From an uncultured candidate division WPS-2 bacterium (GTDB lineage Bacteria; Vulcanimicrobiota; Vulcanimicrobiia; Vulcanimicrobiales; Vulcanimicrobiaceae), in contig CALEYW010000010.1 of assembly GCA_937927945.1 (NCBI GenBank), positions 1 through 28,154 of the forward strand: DNA of 28,154 bases. The letters run 5' to 3'. Made by a program: the position numbers and the translations under genes. The notes beneath the pieces were generated by a model. It had not been told where the DNA came from, did no database searches, and saw only the letters and a program-made list of their open reading frames with translations. How positions within the stretch are numbered: the first letter of the stretch is position 1; the number at the start of each line of letters is the position of its first letter. Below are positions 14,975 to 23,136 of the stretch, in pieces.

Positions 14975-16348
14975 TTATCCGCCTAGCCAGACGTAGCGGA
15001 CGACCAGCAGTGCGGCGACGCCGTAGAGCAGGGGGTGTACTTGTTTGGCTCGCCCGCTGAGGAGTTTGATCGCAGCACACGAGATCACGCCGAAGCTGAC
15101 GCCGTTGGCGATCGAGAAGGTCAGCGGCATCGCGACGATCGTCAGGAACACCGGGATCGAGGACGAGTAGTCGTCCCATGCGACGTTGCGCACACCGTCG
15201 AACATCAGCGCGCCGACGACGATGAGCGCCGGTGCGGTCGCGGCCGCGGGGATCAGCCCGGCCAGCGGCCACATGAACGTCGCGAGCAGGAACAGCGCCG
15301 CGACGGCGACCGCGGTGAGACCGGTTCGTCCGCCTTCCTCGATCCCGCTCGCGCTCTCGATGTAGGCCGTCGTCGTGCTGGTTCCCAGCGCCGCGCCGAA
15401 CATGGCGGCGAGACCGTCGCAGGCGAACGTCCGCCGCGCGCGCGGCAGATCGCCGTCCGGTCCGAGGAACCCCGCCTTGCCGGCGAGACCGACGAGCGTT
15501 CCGGTCGCATCGAAGAAATCCACGAAGAAGAACGTGAACACGACCGCCGCGACGCCGAGACCGGCGGCGGCGCGCAGGTCGAGCGCGCCGATCAGCCCGT
15601 TCGGCCAGACCGGGAACGCGATGATTCCCGCGGAGAGGCCGCCGAACGGCGCCAGATGTCCGGCCGCGTCAGAATACAGCGGAGCATGCGTCACGATGCC
15701 GGCCAACGTCGCGGCGACGATCCCGTACAAGATCGCGCCGGGCACGCGACGCACGAGCAGCACAGCGGTCACGAGCAATCCGAAGGCCGCGATCAGCACA
15801 GGCGCGGACGCGAGCGATCCGAGCGTGACGAACGTCGGCACGCTCGCGACGACGATACCGGCGTTCTTCAAGCCGAGGAATGCGAGGAACAGCCCGATGC
15901 CGGCCGTCGTCGCGAACTTCAGATCGTTCGGGATGGCGCGCACGATTGCTTGGCGCGCGCCGATCAGCGAGAGGACGACGAAGATGCCGCCCGAGATGAA
16001 CACCGCGCCGAGCGCGGTCTGCCACGGGATCTTCTGCCCGAGCACGACGGTGAACGCGAAGTACGCGTTCAGCCCCATCCCGGGCGCCTGCGCGAACGGA
16101 TACCGCGCGACGATTCCCATCAACAGACTGCCGATCGCGGCGGCGAGTGCGGTCACCACGAGCAGTTTCGCGAAGCCGTTCTCGACGTGGATCGCGTTGC
16201 CCAGCACTTGCGGGTTCACGAACAGCACGTACGACATCGTCAGGAACGTCGTCAAACCCGCCCGCAGCTCGCGCGGGATCGACGATCCCGCCGCGGCGAT
16301 CCCGAAGTAGCGGTCGAGCATGCCGGGGCGCGCGACGGTTGCTGCCAT
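14975..16348 (-). CDS. NCS2-family purine permease (AzgA/PbuG-like)
   Basis: A 457-residue inner-membrane transporter with about 13-14 hydrophobic segments. It carries AzgA/PbuG signatures: GLTTFLTMSYVLFVNP near the start, APGMGLNAYFAFTVV, FFVDFFDATGTLVG and GTSTTTAYIESASGIEEGGRTG. These proteins import hypoxanthine, guanine or adenine with protons. The ATG overlaps the stop of the upstream oxidoreductase by 4 bp, so the two are translated together. A purine link to the molybdenum hydroxylase, which is xanthine-dehydrogenase-like, is tempting but the genes are 5 kb apart in a different unit. Confidence 0.92.
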   Translation of the reverse strand: MAATVARPGMLDRYFGIAAAGSSIPRELRAGLTTFLTMSYVLFVNPQVLGNAIHVENGFAKLLVVTALAAAIGSLLMGIVARYPFAQAPGMGLNAYFAFTVVLGQKIPWQTALGAVFISGGIFVVLSLIGARQAIVRAIPNDLKFATTAGIGLFLAFLGLKNAGIVVASVPTFVTLGSLASAPVLIAAFGLLVTAVLLVRRVPGAILYGIVAATLAGIVTHAPLYSDAAGHLAPFGGLSAGIIAFPVWPNGLIGALDLRAAAGLGVAAVVFTFFFVDFFDATGTLVGLAGKAGFLGPDGDLPRARRTFACDGLAAMFGAALGTSTTTAYIESASGIEEGGRTGLTAVAVAALFLLATFMWPLAGLIPAAATAPALIVVGALMFDGVRNVAWDDYSSSIPVFLTIVAMPLTFSIANGVSFGVISCAAIKLLSGRAKQVHPLLYGVAALLVVRYVWLGG

Positions 16349-17934
16349 CAGCGATGCTTGAGCATCGTGCGAGCAGCGTTCGCGCCGGCGGCGCCCATCA
16401 CGCCACCCCCGGGATGTGCCGCCGCGCCGCACAGGAAGAGGTGTTTCACCGGCGTGCGATAGTCGGCGAAGCCCGGCGCGGGGCGGAACATGAAGAGCTT
16501 GTTGAGGTTCATCGAGCCCTGGAAGATGTTGCCGCCGGTCAGGTTGAACGTGCGCTCGATGTCCGGCGGGCTGAGCACCTGGCGGTCGATCACCGACGCC
16601 TTGAACCCCGGTGCGTACTGTTCGACCATGTCGAAGCAGCGGTCGGCAAACGCGTTGCGCGCCGTGTCGTCCCAGACACCGTCCTTGAGCGTGTACGGTG
16701 CGTATTGGCAGAACATCGACATCAGGTGTTTGCCGGGCGGCGCGACCGTCGGATCGACCGATGAGGGGATCGTGCACTCCACGATCGGGTCGCGCGAGAA
16801 TCGGCCGTACTTCGCGTCGTCGTACCCGCGCTCGATGAAGTCCTGATCCGGGCAGAGATGGATCGTCCCCCGATGCTGCGGGCCGGCCGAGCTGCCCGGC
16901 ACGGCGGCGAAGTTCGGCAGCGCGGAGAGCGCGACGTTGATTTTCGCCGACGCGCTGCTGTAGTCGATCCGCTGGATCTCGGCCAGAAACTCCGGCGGCA
17001 GGAGCGAGGGCTCGAGGAACGTCTCGAACGTCAGGCGGCAATCGACGCTGCTGGCCACGTTGCGCGCGCGTAGTTCGTCGCCGCCGGCGAGCACGACGCC
17101 CGTCGCGCTCCCGTTTTCCACCAGGATGCGCGCGACTTCGGCTTCGGTCCGAATCTCGACGCCAAGATCCGTCGCCGCCTTCGCGAGCGCTTGCGTGAGG
17201 CCGCCCATCCCGCCGCGCACGTAGCTCCAGACGCCGCGCGCGCCGTTCGTCTCGCCCATCACGTGATGGAAGAGGACGTACGCGGTACCGGGCATCGACG
17301 GCGCGGCGAACGCGCCGATGATCGCGTCGGTGGCGAGCGTGGCCTTGAGCTCTTCGGATTCGAACCAGCGATCGAGGATGGGGCGCGCCGCACCGGTCAA
17401 GATCTCGACCGCCTCGCCCATCGCGCCGCCGAGCTTCTTCATCTTCAGTCCGAGCGCGCCCATGCTGAGCAGATCGCCGATCCCCGGATTCACGGTGTTC
17501 GGCGGGATCTGATCGAGCGTAGGTTCGATCACCGTTGCGACCCGCTCGAGCATCGCGACGTACTTCGGATACGCGGCGGCGTCCTTGGCGCTGAACTTCG
17601 CGATCTCGCGTTCGTTCATCGCTTCGTCCGGGCCCAGCATCAGCGAGCGGCCGTCGAGGAACGGCGAGAACGAGGACGGGTTGCGTTCGACGACTTCGAA
17701 GCCGTACTCGCGCAGCCGGAGATCGCGGATGATCTCCGGCCGGAAGAGGCTGTTGACGTAGGCCGCGGTCGAGACCTTGTAGCCAGGGAAGGTCTCCTCG
17801 CTGACGCACGCGCCGCCGACGATGTAGCGGCGCTCGAGAACGAGCACCTTCCACTTCGCTCGGGCGAGGTAACACGCGGTGACCAAACCGTTATGCCCGC
17901 CGCCGATGATGATCGCGTCGTACGTCTGCGCCAT
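16348..17934 (-). CDS. FAD-dependent oxidoreductase, PYROXD2/phytoene-desaturase-like
   Basis: A 528-residue flavoprotein. The N-terminal dinucleotide-binding motif is IIIGGGHNGLVTACYLA with VLVLERR downstream. Middle features include GGMGGLTQALAKAATDLGVEI and the C-terminal FAD segment FLCGAAAHPGGGVMGAAG. This matches the CrtI/PYROXD2 group of NAD(P)/FAD oxidoreductases, whose bacterial members mostly lack a known substrate. True carotenoid desaturase is unlikely because no other crt genes are nearby. A TAGGTT hexamer lies six bases before the ATG and no Shine-Dalgarno site is seen. The NCS2 permease gene overlaps its stop. Confidence 0.88.
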   Translation of the reverse strand: MAQTYDAIIIGGGHNGLVTACYLARAKWKVLVLERRYIVGGACVSEETFPGYKVSTAAYVNSLFRPEIIRDLRLREYGFEVVERNPSSFSPFLDGRSLMLGPDEAMNEREIAKFSAKDAAAYPKYVAMLERVATVIEPTLDQIPPNTVNPGIGDLLSMGALGLKMKKLGGAMGEAVEILTGAARPILDRWFESEELKATLATDAIIGAFAAPSMPGTAYVLFHHVMGETNGARGVWSYVRGGMGGLTQALAKAATDLGVEIRTEAEVARILVENGSATGVVLAGGDELRARNVASSVDCRLTFETFLEPSLLPPEFLAEIQRIDYSSASAKINVALSALPNFAAVPGSSAGPQHRGTIHLCPDQDFIERGYDDAKYGRFSRDPIVECTIPSSVDPTVAPPGKHLMSMFCQYAPYTLKDGVWDDTARNAFADRCFDMVEQYAPGFKASVIDRQVLSPPDIERTFNLTGGNIFQGSMNLNKLFMFRPAPGFADYRTPVKHLFLCGAAAHPGGGVMGAAGANAARTMLKHR

Positions 17935-17983
17935 TACGCCAACCTACGGGCGTTCGTTGCCGCGCTCCTTTGCGCTGCGTCTC

Positions 17984-18679
17984 CTACGGGATGAGGGTTT
18001 GTCGAACTGCCGGCGTCCAGGTATCGCCGTCGACGCCGTTGGCGACTGCTTCGAACTCACGATACAGCTGCACGGGGTCGCGCATGTCGCGCATCGTCTC
18101 GGTGCCGTTCGAAAAGGCGATCGTTCCATACCCGAAGATGCGGCCCAAGAGGCCTTGCGACATCGTCGCGCCCGCGAGTCCGGTGTTGCCGAGCGGCGTC
18201 ACCTTGCGCCCGAACACGCCGGTGACGACGAACGCGCGGCGGTTCGTCGAAACGACGCGATATCCGAAGAAGCGCCACCCGCGTGCGATGACCGAACCCA
18301 ACGCGCGCAGCACCAGCAGCCCGGCGACGGCGCCGACGGCGAAACGAGCGTATCCGGCGACGAGCGGCACCGCGACGTGATGGCCACGCACTACCGGATG
18401 CGTTTCCCACGCCAGCACGGTGAGGAGCAGCACGCAGATCGCCACGATTTCCACAACGGGCCGCACGAGGATGATCGGGTGCGGCGTGCTGGCAAAGGTC
18501 ACCGCCTCCGTCGGCAGCAGCATCCCGGCCAATTCGGCAGGTGCTGTTGAGGACACCGGCGGCTGAGGGCGGATCGTGACCTGGGGGAATCCTTTGGTGT
18601 CGTGCGTGTCGTCGATCGGGGTCGCGATGCGTGCGGCGCGCTCGGCCAACGGGCCGGATTCACCTTGAGGTGGCTGCAT
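17984..18679 (-). CDS. Membrane protein with bacterial PH domain
   Basis: A 231-residue protein. The N-terminal 60 residues are hydrophilic and Pro-rich. Two membrane segments follow (VEIVAICVLLLTVLAW and FAVGAVAGLLVLRALG), then a bPH2-type domain with FFGYRVVSTNRRAFVVTGVFGRK and IFGYGTIAFSNGTETMRDMRDP. The latter is typical of YdbT/YdbS-like PH proteins. Function is unknown; such proteins are often linked to cell-envelope processes. The start at 18679 has GGAGGT 8 bp upstream. It ends 49 bp before the oxidoreductase and may share its transcript. The region 18680-18807 separates it from the divergent DGPF gene. Confidence 0.82.
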   Translation of the reverse strand: MQPPQGESGPLAERAARIATPIDDTHDTKGFPQVTIRPQPPVSSTAPAELAGMLLPTEAVTFASTPHPIILVRPVVEIVAICVLLLTVLAWETHPVVRGHHVAVPLVAGYARFAVGAVAGLLVLRALGSVIARGWRFFGYRVVSTNRRAFVVTGVFGRKVTPLGNTGLAGATMSQGLLGRIFGYGTIAFSNGTETMRDMRDPVQLYREFEAVANGVDGDTWTPAVRQTLIP

Positions 18680-18807
18680 GAGTGGACCTCCCGGGGTCGC
18701 CGGTCTTCGCCGCGGACGGAATTTTTTCCGGCGCTGTCGATTTCCGGCAGGTCCGCTCGTCCTCAAGACGGATGCGAACGTCATCCGCGCTAGTGAAGGG
18801 ACGCCCG

Positions 18808-19155
18808 ATGCAATACATGCTGCTGATCTACAACCAGACCCCCGAACGTGAGCCGAGCGAAGCGGAGTTCGGCACGATTCGTGCCGAGTACGGCGCGTAC
18901 ACGCAGGACATCCGCAAGCGCGGCGCGATGGTGGACGGCTCGGCGCTCGCGCGGCCGACCAGCGCCACCACCGTGCGGGTTCGCGACGGCAATCGGGTGG
19001 TGACCGACGGTCCGTTCGCCGAGACGAAGGAATGGCTCGGGGGCTACTACGTCATCGAGGCCGCATCGCTCGACCACGCGCTCGAAGCTGCGGCGATGTG
19101 CCCCGGCGCGAAGTACGGCTCGGTGGAGATCCGGCCGCTTGTCGACATGTCCTGA
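18808..19155 (+). CDS. YciI/DGPF-domain protein
   Basis: A 115-residue YCII-related protein with the defining DGPF motif (VVTDGPFAETKEWLGGYYVIEA) and the usual opening MQYMLLIYN. These proteins are encoded next to ECF42 sigma factors in many bacteria, and the pair is thought to work together, although the protein's activity is unknown. The start has GAAGGG 11 bp upstream, and the longer frame to 18682 lies over the region upstream of the divergent gene. The last 17 bp overlap the sigma factor gene, so the two are co-translated. Confidence 0.92.
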   Translation: MQYMLLIYNQTPEREPSEAEFGTIRAEYGAYTQDIRKRGAMVDGSALARPTSATTVRVRDGNRVVTDGPFAETKEWLGGYYVIEAASLDHALEAAAMCPGAKYGSVEIRPLVDMS

Positions 19156-20395
19156 TCCAGCGGAACGAGTCGCCCGGTGCTTCCGAGACGACGCCGGACG
19201 CACCGTGGCGACGCTGTCCCGCCTGCTCGGCGACATCGACCTCGCCGAGGACGCGCTGCAGGAGGCCTATGTGACGGCGCTGGAGCGCTGGCCGCGTGAC
19301 GGCTTCCCGGCGCGTCCGTCGGCATGGATCCTCGCCACCGCGCGCAATCGCGCGATCGACCGGCTGCGCCGCGAGCGAACCGGTCGCGACAAGGCGCAAC
19401 GTCTGGCGCTGCTCGAGCGGGCCGAACTGAGCGCCGGCGCTGCGGAGGACGACACCGTGACCGCGATCCCCGACGACCGCCTCGGCCTGATCTTCGCGTG
19501 CTGCCACCCGGCGCTCGGTGTCGAGTCGCGCATCGCACTCACGCTGCGCACACTTGCCGGCCTGACCACCGAAGAGATCGCCGACGCGTTCCTCGTTCCG
19601 CACGCGACGATGGCACAGCGCCTGGTCCGCACGAAACGCAAGATCCGCGACACCGCGATACCGTTCGACGTGCCGCCGGCGGAACGGCTTCCCGAGCGTC
19701 TCGCCGACGTGTGCACCGTCCTCTACCTGATCTTCAACGAAGGATATGCGGCGACCGCGGGAGATCGGCTCGTACGGCGCGAGTTGTGCGACGAGGCGAT
19801 CGCCCTCTGCCGCGTCCTCACGACGTTGATGCCGAGCGAGCCCGAAGTGATGGGGTTGCTCGCGCTGATGCTCTACGGGGACTCGCGCCGCGACGCGCGG
19901 GTGGCGCCGGATGGTTCGCTCATCACGCTCGCGGATCAGGATCGCAGCGCCTGGAACCGCGAGCAGATCGCGGAGGCGAACGCGCTGCTCGAACGCGCGG
20001 CCCGGCATCGGGTCGAGGGGCCGTACCAGCTGCAAGCCGAGATCGCGCGCGCCCATGCGTCGCCGTCGTGCGCGAGCGACGTCGACTGGCACGCGGTCGT
20101 CGACCTCTACGCGCGCCTCGAGGACCTCATGCCCTCACCGATCGTCGCGCTCAACCGCGCGGTCGCGATCGGCTTCGCATCGGGCGCGGCCGCCGCACTC
20201 GCCGCGCTCGACGCCTTACCGTCTGGTGCGCTCGCTGAATACTACCTCTATCACGTCGCGCGCGCCGATGCGCTCTCCCGCCTCGGTCGAATTGCCGAAG
20301 CAGACGCCGCCTACGCCGCCGCGCTCGCGCGGACCCAAAACGCCGCCGAACAACGCTACCTCCGCTCGAAAATGCAATCGCCCCCAACACCCTGA
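19139..20395 (+). CDS. ECF42-type RNA polymerase sigma factor
   Basis: A 418-residue sigma factor with region 2 (DIDLAEDALQEAYVTALERW, then ARNRAIDRLRRER), region 4 (LTTEEIADAFLVPHATMAQRLVRTKRKI) and a large C-terminal extension of about 220 residues. The extension is helical and TPR-like, for example VALNRAVAIGFASGAAAAL and YYLYHVARADALSRLGR. That architecture next to a DGPF gene defines the ECF42 group, in which control is thought to come from the C-terminal domain rather than an anti-sigma factor. The only in-frame start that keeps region 2 is TTG at 19139, with GGAG 10 bp upstream, overlapping the DGPF gene. It converges on trpS with a 6-bp gap. Confidence 0.9.
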   Translation: MSTCPDPAERVARCFRDDAGRTVATLSRLLGDIDLAEDALQEAYVTALERWPRDGFPARPSAWILATARNRAIDRLRRERTGRDKAQRLALLERAELSAGAAEDDTVTAIPDDRLGLIFACCHPALGVESRIALTLRTLAGLTTEEIADAFLVPHATMAQRLVRTKRKIRDTAIPFDVPPAERLPERLADVCTVLYLIFNEGYAATAGDRLVRRELCDEAIALCRVLTTLMPSEPEVMGLLALMLYGDSRRDARVAPDGSLITLADQDRSAWNREQIAEANALLERAARHRVEGPYQLQAEIARAHASPSCASDVDWHAVVDLYARLEDLMPSPIVALNRAVAIGFASGAAAALAALDALPSGALAEYYLYHVARADALSRLGRIAEADAAYAAALARTQNAAEQRYLRSKMQSPPTP

Positions 20396-20401
20396 GCACC
20401 G

Positions 20402-21400
20402 CTATGCCGAGCTTCCGACCCCCATCGCGCTCTTCGCCGCGTCGGCCGTAGCGCGGGCGATCGGCGTGATCTCCTCGGCGCTGCGGCGGAGGATGTCGCG
20501 AACGGTCGCCGGGTCGGCCGAGAGTTCGGCATTGCGTTCGCGGAGCGGGCGCAGGGTCTCGACGAGGATCTCCACGAGTTCTTTCTTCAGGTCGCCGTAG
20601 CCGCGGGCGTTCGCGAAGTGCGCTTCCGCCGCTTCGGGTGTCTCGCCGGTCGCGGCAACGTAGATCGCAAGCAGGTTCGTCACGCCGGGGCGAGCGGGGT
20701 CGACGCGGATCTCGCGTCCGCTATCGGTCTGCGCAGACATCACCGCCTTCTTGATCTGGTCGGGCGAGTCGAGAACGCGGACCGCGTGATACGAGCCGGG
20801 CACGCTCTTGGACATCTTCATCGTCGGGTCATCGAGGCCCATGATGCGCGCGCCGGCTTTCGGGATCGCGGGTTCCGGCAAGACGAAGACGTCGCCGTAG
20901 GTTGCGTTGAAGCGCTGCGCGAGGTCGCGCGTCAGCTCGATGTGTTGTTTCTGGTCCTCGCCGACCGGGACGTGCGTCGTGTTGTAGAGCAGGATATCGG
21001 CCGCCATCAGCAGCGGGTAAGTGAAGAGGCCGACCCGGACCTCCCCCTTCTGCGCCTCCGACTTCTCCTTGAACTGCGTCATTCGGTTGAGCTGTCCCAT
21101 CGAACCGACGCACGAGAGATACCACGCCAACTCCCCGTGCTCGCGGACGTCGCTTTGCACGAAGAGGCGCGACTTCGCCGGGTCGATTCCGGCCGCGAGA
21201 AGGACCGTCGCCGTCTCGAGGATCTGAGCGCGCAGCACCGCGGGGTCCTGCGGGACCGTGAGGGCATGCATGTCGACGAGGCAGAAAATGTTCTCGGCGT
21301 CGTCTTGGCCCGCGACCCACTGTTTGATTGCCCCGAAGTAGTTGCCGATGTGGATCGCGCCGGTAGGTTGAATCCCTGAGAAGACAACGTTGCGCGCCAT
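20402..21400 (-). CDS. trpS: Tryptophan-tRNA ligase
   Basis: A class Ic aminoacyl-tRNA synthetase that charges tRNA-Trp. The 332-residue protein opens with MARNVVFSGIQPTG and has the HIGH-type motif HIGN (17-20) and the KMSKS loop (MKMSKSVPGS, near 193). Lengths of 320-340 are usual. The start is chosen because it gives the family N-terminus. A GTG 14 codons upstream would extend it, and GGAGGT lies inside that extension, too far from the chosen ATG to serve it. It diverges from the toxin-antitoxin operon across 100 bp. Confidence 0.95.
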   Translation of the reverse strand: MARNVVFSGIQPTGAIHIGNYFGAIKQWVAGQDDAENIFCLVDMHALTVPQDPAVLRAQILETATVLLAAGIDPAKSRLFVQSDVREHGELAWYLSCVGSMGQLNRMTQFKEKSEAQKGEVRVGLFTYPLLMAADILLYNTTHVPVGEDQKQHIELTRDLAQRFNATYGDVFVLPEPAIPKAGARIMGLDDPTMKMSKSVPGSYHAVRVLDSPDQIKKAVMSAQTDSGREIRVDPARPGVTNLLAIYVAATGETPEAAEAHFANARGYGDLKKELVEILVETLRPLRERNAELSADPATVRDILRRSAEEITPIARATADAAKSAMGVGSSA

Positions 21401-21465
21401 GACTCGCGAACGTTCGATTTCGCTGAACAGGGCAACCTCCACATAACCCGTCGAGTGTCCATCAC

Positions 21466-21500
21466 TAGCCTATTTCGAGCAGATAGTCTATCCTTAGACC
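21466..21500 (+). promoter_or_regulatory. Operator-promoter of the Xre-RES operon
   Basis: Two direct copies of TAG[C/T]CTAT (21466 and 21484, 18 bp apart) precede the antitoxin. The second belongs to a perfect dyad GATAG-T-CTATC (21482-21492), overlapped by GTCTA-TCCT-TAGAC (21486-21499). A -10-like TATCCT (21489-21494) is embedded in it and lies six bases before the ATG. Xre antitoxins of this family repress their own operons by binding such sites, so this is a likely autoregulatory operator with a leaderless start. Confidence 0.55.
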
Positions 21501-21911
21501 ATGGCACGGCAAGCGCCCCGGCTCGCCCCCGACCACTCCTCCGCCATCGCGCTCTCACCCGCCGGATTGCGGACCTTCTTCCGGATCGCCGGCGCCTGGG
21601 GGCTGAGCCTGGGCGAGCAGCGCGCGGCGCTCGGGAACGTCGCGAAGCAGACGCTCTACAACTGGCGCGATCACCCGGCATCCGCCCGCCTGAGCGATGA
21701 CCAGCTCGATCGGCTCTCGTACATTCTGGGCATCTACAAGGCGCTGCACATCATCTTCACCCGCCCGGAACAAGCCGATTCGTGGATCCGGCGCCCGAAC
21801 GACGCGCCGCCGTTCGGCGGGAAACCTGCCGCCGCAACGCTCTTCAGCGGCAAGATGGAAGACCTCATGCGCGTCCGGCGCTACCTCGACGCTGCGCGCA
21901 GCCCGTGGTGA
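21501..21911 (+). CDS. Xre/MbcA/ParS-type antitoxin (DUF2384)
   Basis: A 136-residue antitoxin. The N-terminal Xre-like helix-turn-helix covers about residues 30-60 (AGAWGLSLGEQRAALGNVAKQTLYNW). The C-terminal DUF2384 toxin-binding domain includes LGIYKALHIIFTRPEQADSWIRRPN and the ending MEDLMRVRRYLDAARSPW. In characterised RES-Xre pairs this antitoxin neutralises the NAD-degrading toxin and represses the operon. The gene overlaps the toxin gene by 4 bp (GTGA). The ATG has no Shine-Dalgarno site. Confidence 0.9.
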   Translation: MARQAPRLAPDHSSAIALSPAGLRTFFRIAGAWGLSLGEQRAALGNVAKQTLYNWRDHPASARLSDDQLDRLSYILGIYKALHIIFTRPEQADSWIRRPNDAPPFGGKPAAATLFSGKMEDLMRVRRYLDAARSPW

Positions 21912-22603
21912 GCGCGATCCGCTGGGGTGAGACCTTTCGGATCATCCTCTCGCGCTATCCGAGCGTCGGCATCTTCGACGACGTCGCGGACCCCGCCGAC
22001 CTCGAAGCGCTCGCGCAACTCGAGGCGCGCACCAATCAACGCATCCGCGACGAGCTCGGCGCGATTGCCCTGGTCCGCGCGACCGATCGCATCGCCGGCC
22101 CCGGGACGACGCCGATCATGGCGGCGTTCACCCACGCCCAGCCGAGCCGCTTCAGCGACGGCACGTACGGCGTCTACTACGCGGCGCGCAATCGCGAAAC
22201 AGCGATCTTCGAGACGCGCTACCACCTCGAGCGACTCTACCGATACACGCACGAAGCGAGTACCGACGTCGACTTGCGCGCCTACGCAGCGCGCATCGCC
22301 GGATCGTTCGACGACCTGCGCACGATCGCGGCGATCGACCCGCGCCTCGATCCCGATTCGTACGCGGCGAGCCAACCGTATGGCCGCAGCGTCTACGACG
22401 CGAATGCGGCCGACGGGATCGTGTACCGAAGTGTCCGCGACCCCAAGCGGCGCGCCTGCGTCGCGTGCTTTCGGCCACGCGTCCTCGCGGCGTGCCGAAC
22501 GCACAGCTATCTGACCTACCGCTGGGACGGGGCACAACAGCGCGTCACCACGGTGACGGAACGCGAGTTCCTCAGCGGATTCGGTCCCGCGCCGGATTCA
22601 TGA
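21908..22603 (+). CDS. RES-domain toxin
   Basis: A 231-residue RES-family toxin. The core has LVRATDRIAG (the RES arginine region) and SRFSDGTYGVYYAARNRETAIFE, including the Tyr and Glu that match the family's active site. RES toxins of this type degrade NAD+ and stop growth. The likely start is GTG at 21908 in a GTGA overlap with the antitoxin (a second GTG lies one codon upstream). The stop overlaps the ATG of a GNAT gene by 4 bp. The coding frame is intact, so the toxin-antitoxin pair looks functional. Confidence 0.9.
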   Translation: MSAIRWGETFRIILSRYPSVGIFDDVADPADLEALAQLEARTNQRIRDELGAIALVRATDRIAGPGTTPIMAAFTHAQPSRFSDGTYGVYYAARNRETAIFETRYHLERLYRYTHEASTDVDLRAYAARIAGSFDDLRTIAAIDPRLDPDSYAASQPYGRSVYDANAADGIVYRSVRDPKRRACVACFRPRVLAACRTHSYLTYRWDGAQQRVTTVTEREFLSGFGPAPDS

Positions 22604-23116
22604 ACGCACCCATCGCGATCCGCCCGCTGGAAAGCATCGGAATGGCGCGCGCTGCGCGAGATTCGCCTATTCGCGCTGCAGACGGAACCCCGCGTCTTCT
22701 TCGCCTCATACGACGGCGAACTCGCACTACCACGCGACGAGTGGCAACGGCGCATCGCCGGCGCCGGCTGCATCATCTTCGGCCTCTTCGCCGGCAGCGA
22801 CCTGATCGGCATTACCGGCGTCGTCGCGGACCGCGACGATCCGACCGGCAAGACCGCCGCGCTCGTGATGTCCTACATCCGCCCAGAATACCGCGGCCGC
22901 CGCCTTACCGCGCTCCTCTACGAGGCGCGTCTGAGATGGATCGCATCGCAACCGCAGTTCACTCGAACGATCGTCTCCCACCGCGCCTCGAACGAAGCCT
23001 CGGCGCGCGCCATCCGACGCCACGGGTTCACCCTCATCGACCGCGTCCAACGCACCTGGCCGGACGGAACCATCGAAGACGAAGTCCGCTACGTCCGCCC
23101 GTCCCGGTCACCCTGA
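22600..23116 (+). pseudogene. GNAT acetyltransferase, frameshifted near its start
   Basis: The first 13 codons from the ATG at 22600 read MNAPIAIRPLESI. The rest of a GNAT protein continues in another frame from 22640: EWRALREIRLFALQTEPRVF, then IIFGLFAGSDLIGITGVV, YIRPEYRGRRLTALLYEARL (acetyl-CoA region) and ASNEASARAIRRHGF. One extra G at 22639-22640 explains the break. No usable start exists in the second frame before 22862, so only a truncated product is possible without frameshifting. The gene is coupled to the RES toxin by an ATGA overlap. It could be a recent mutation, an assembly error or, less likely, programmed frameshifting. Repaired, it would be about 171 residues. Confidence 0.8.
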
Positions 23117-23136
23117 GCTTCGCCTGAACGGCACAT

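Noticed and set aside
16348..17934. Carotenoid phytoene desaturase
   Set aside because: The length and FAD motifs fit the broader CrtI/PYROXD2 group, and no other carotenoid gene is present in the window.
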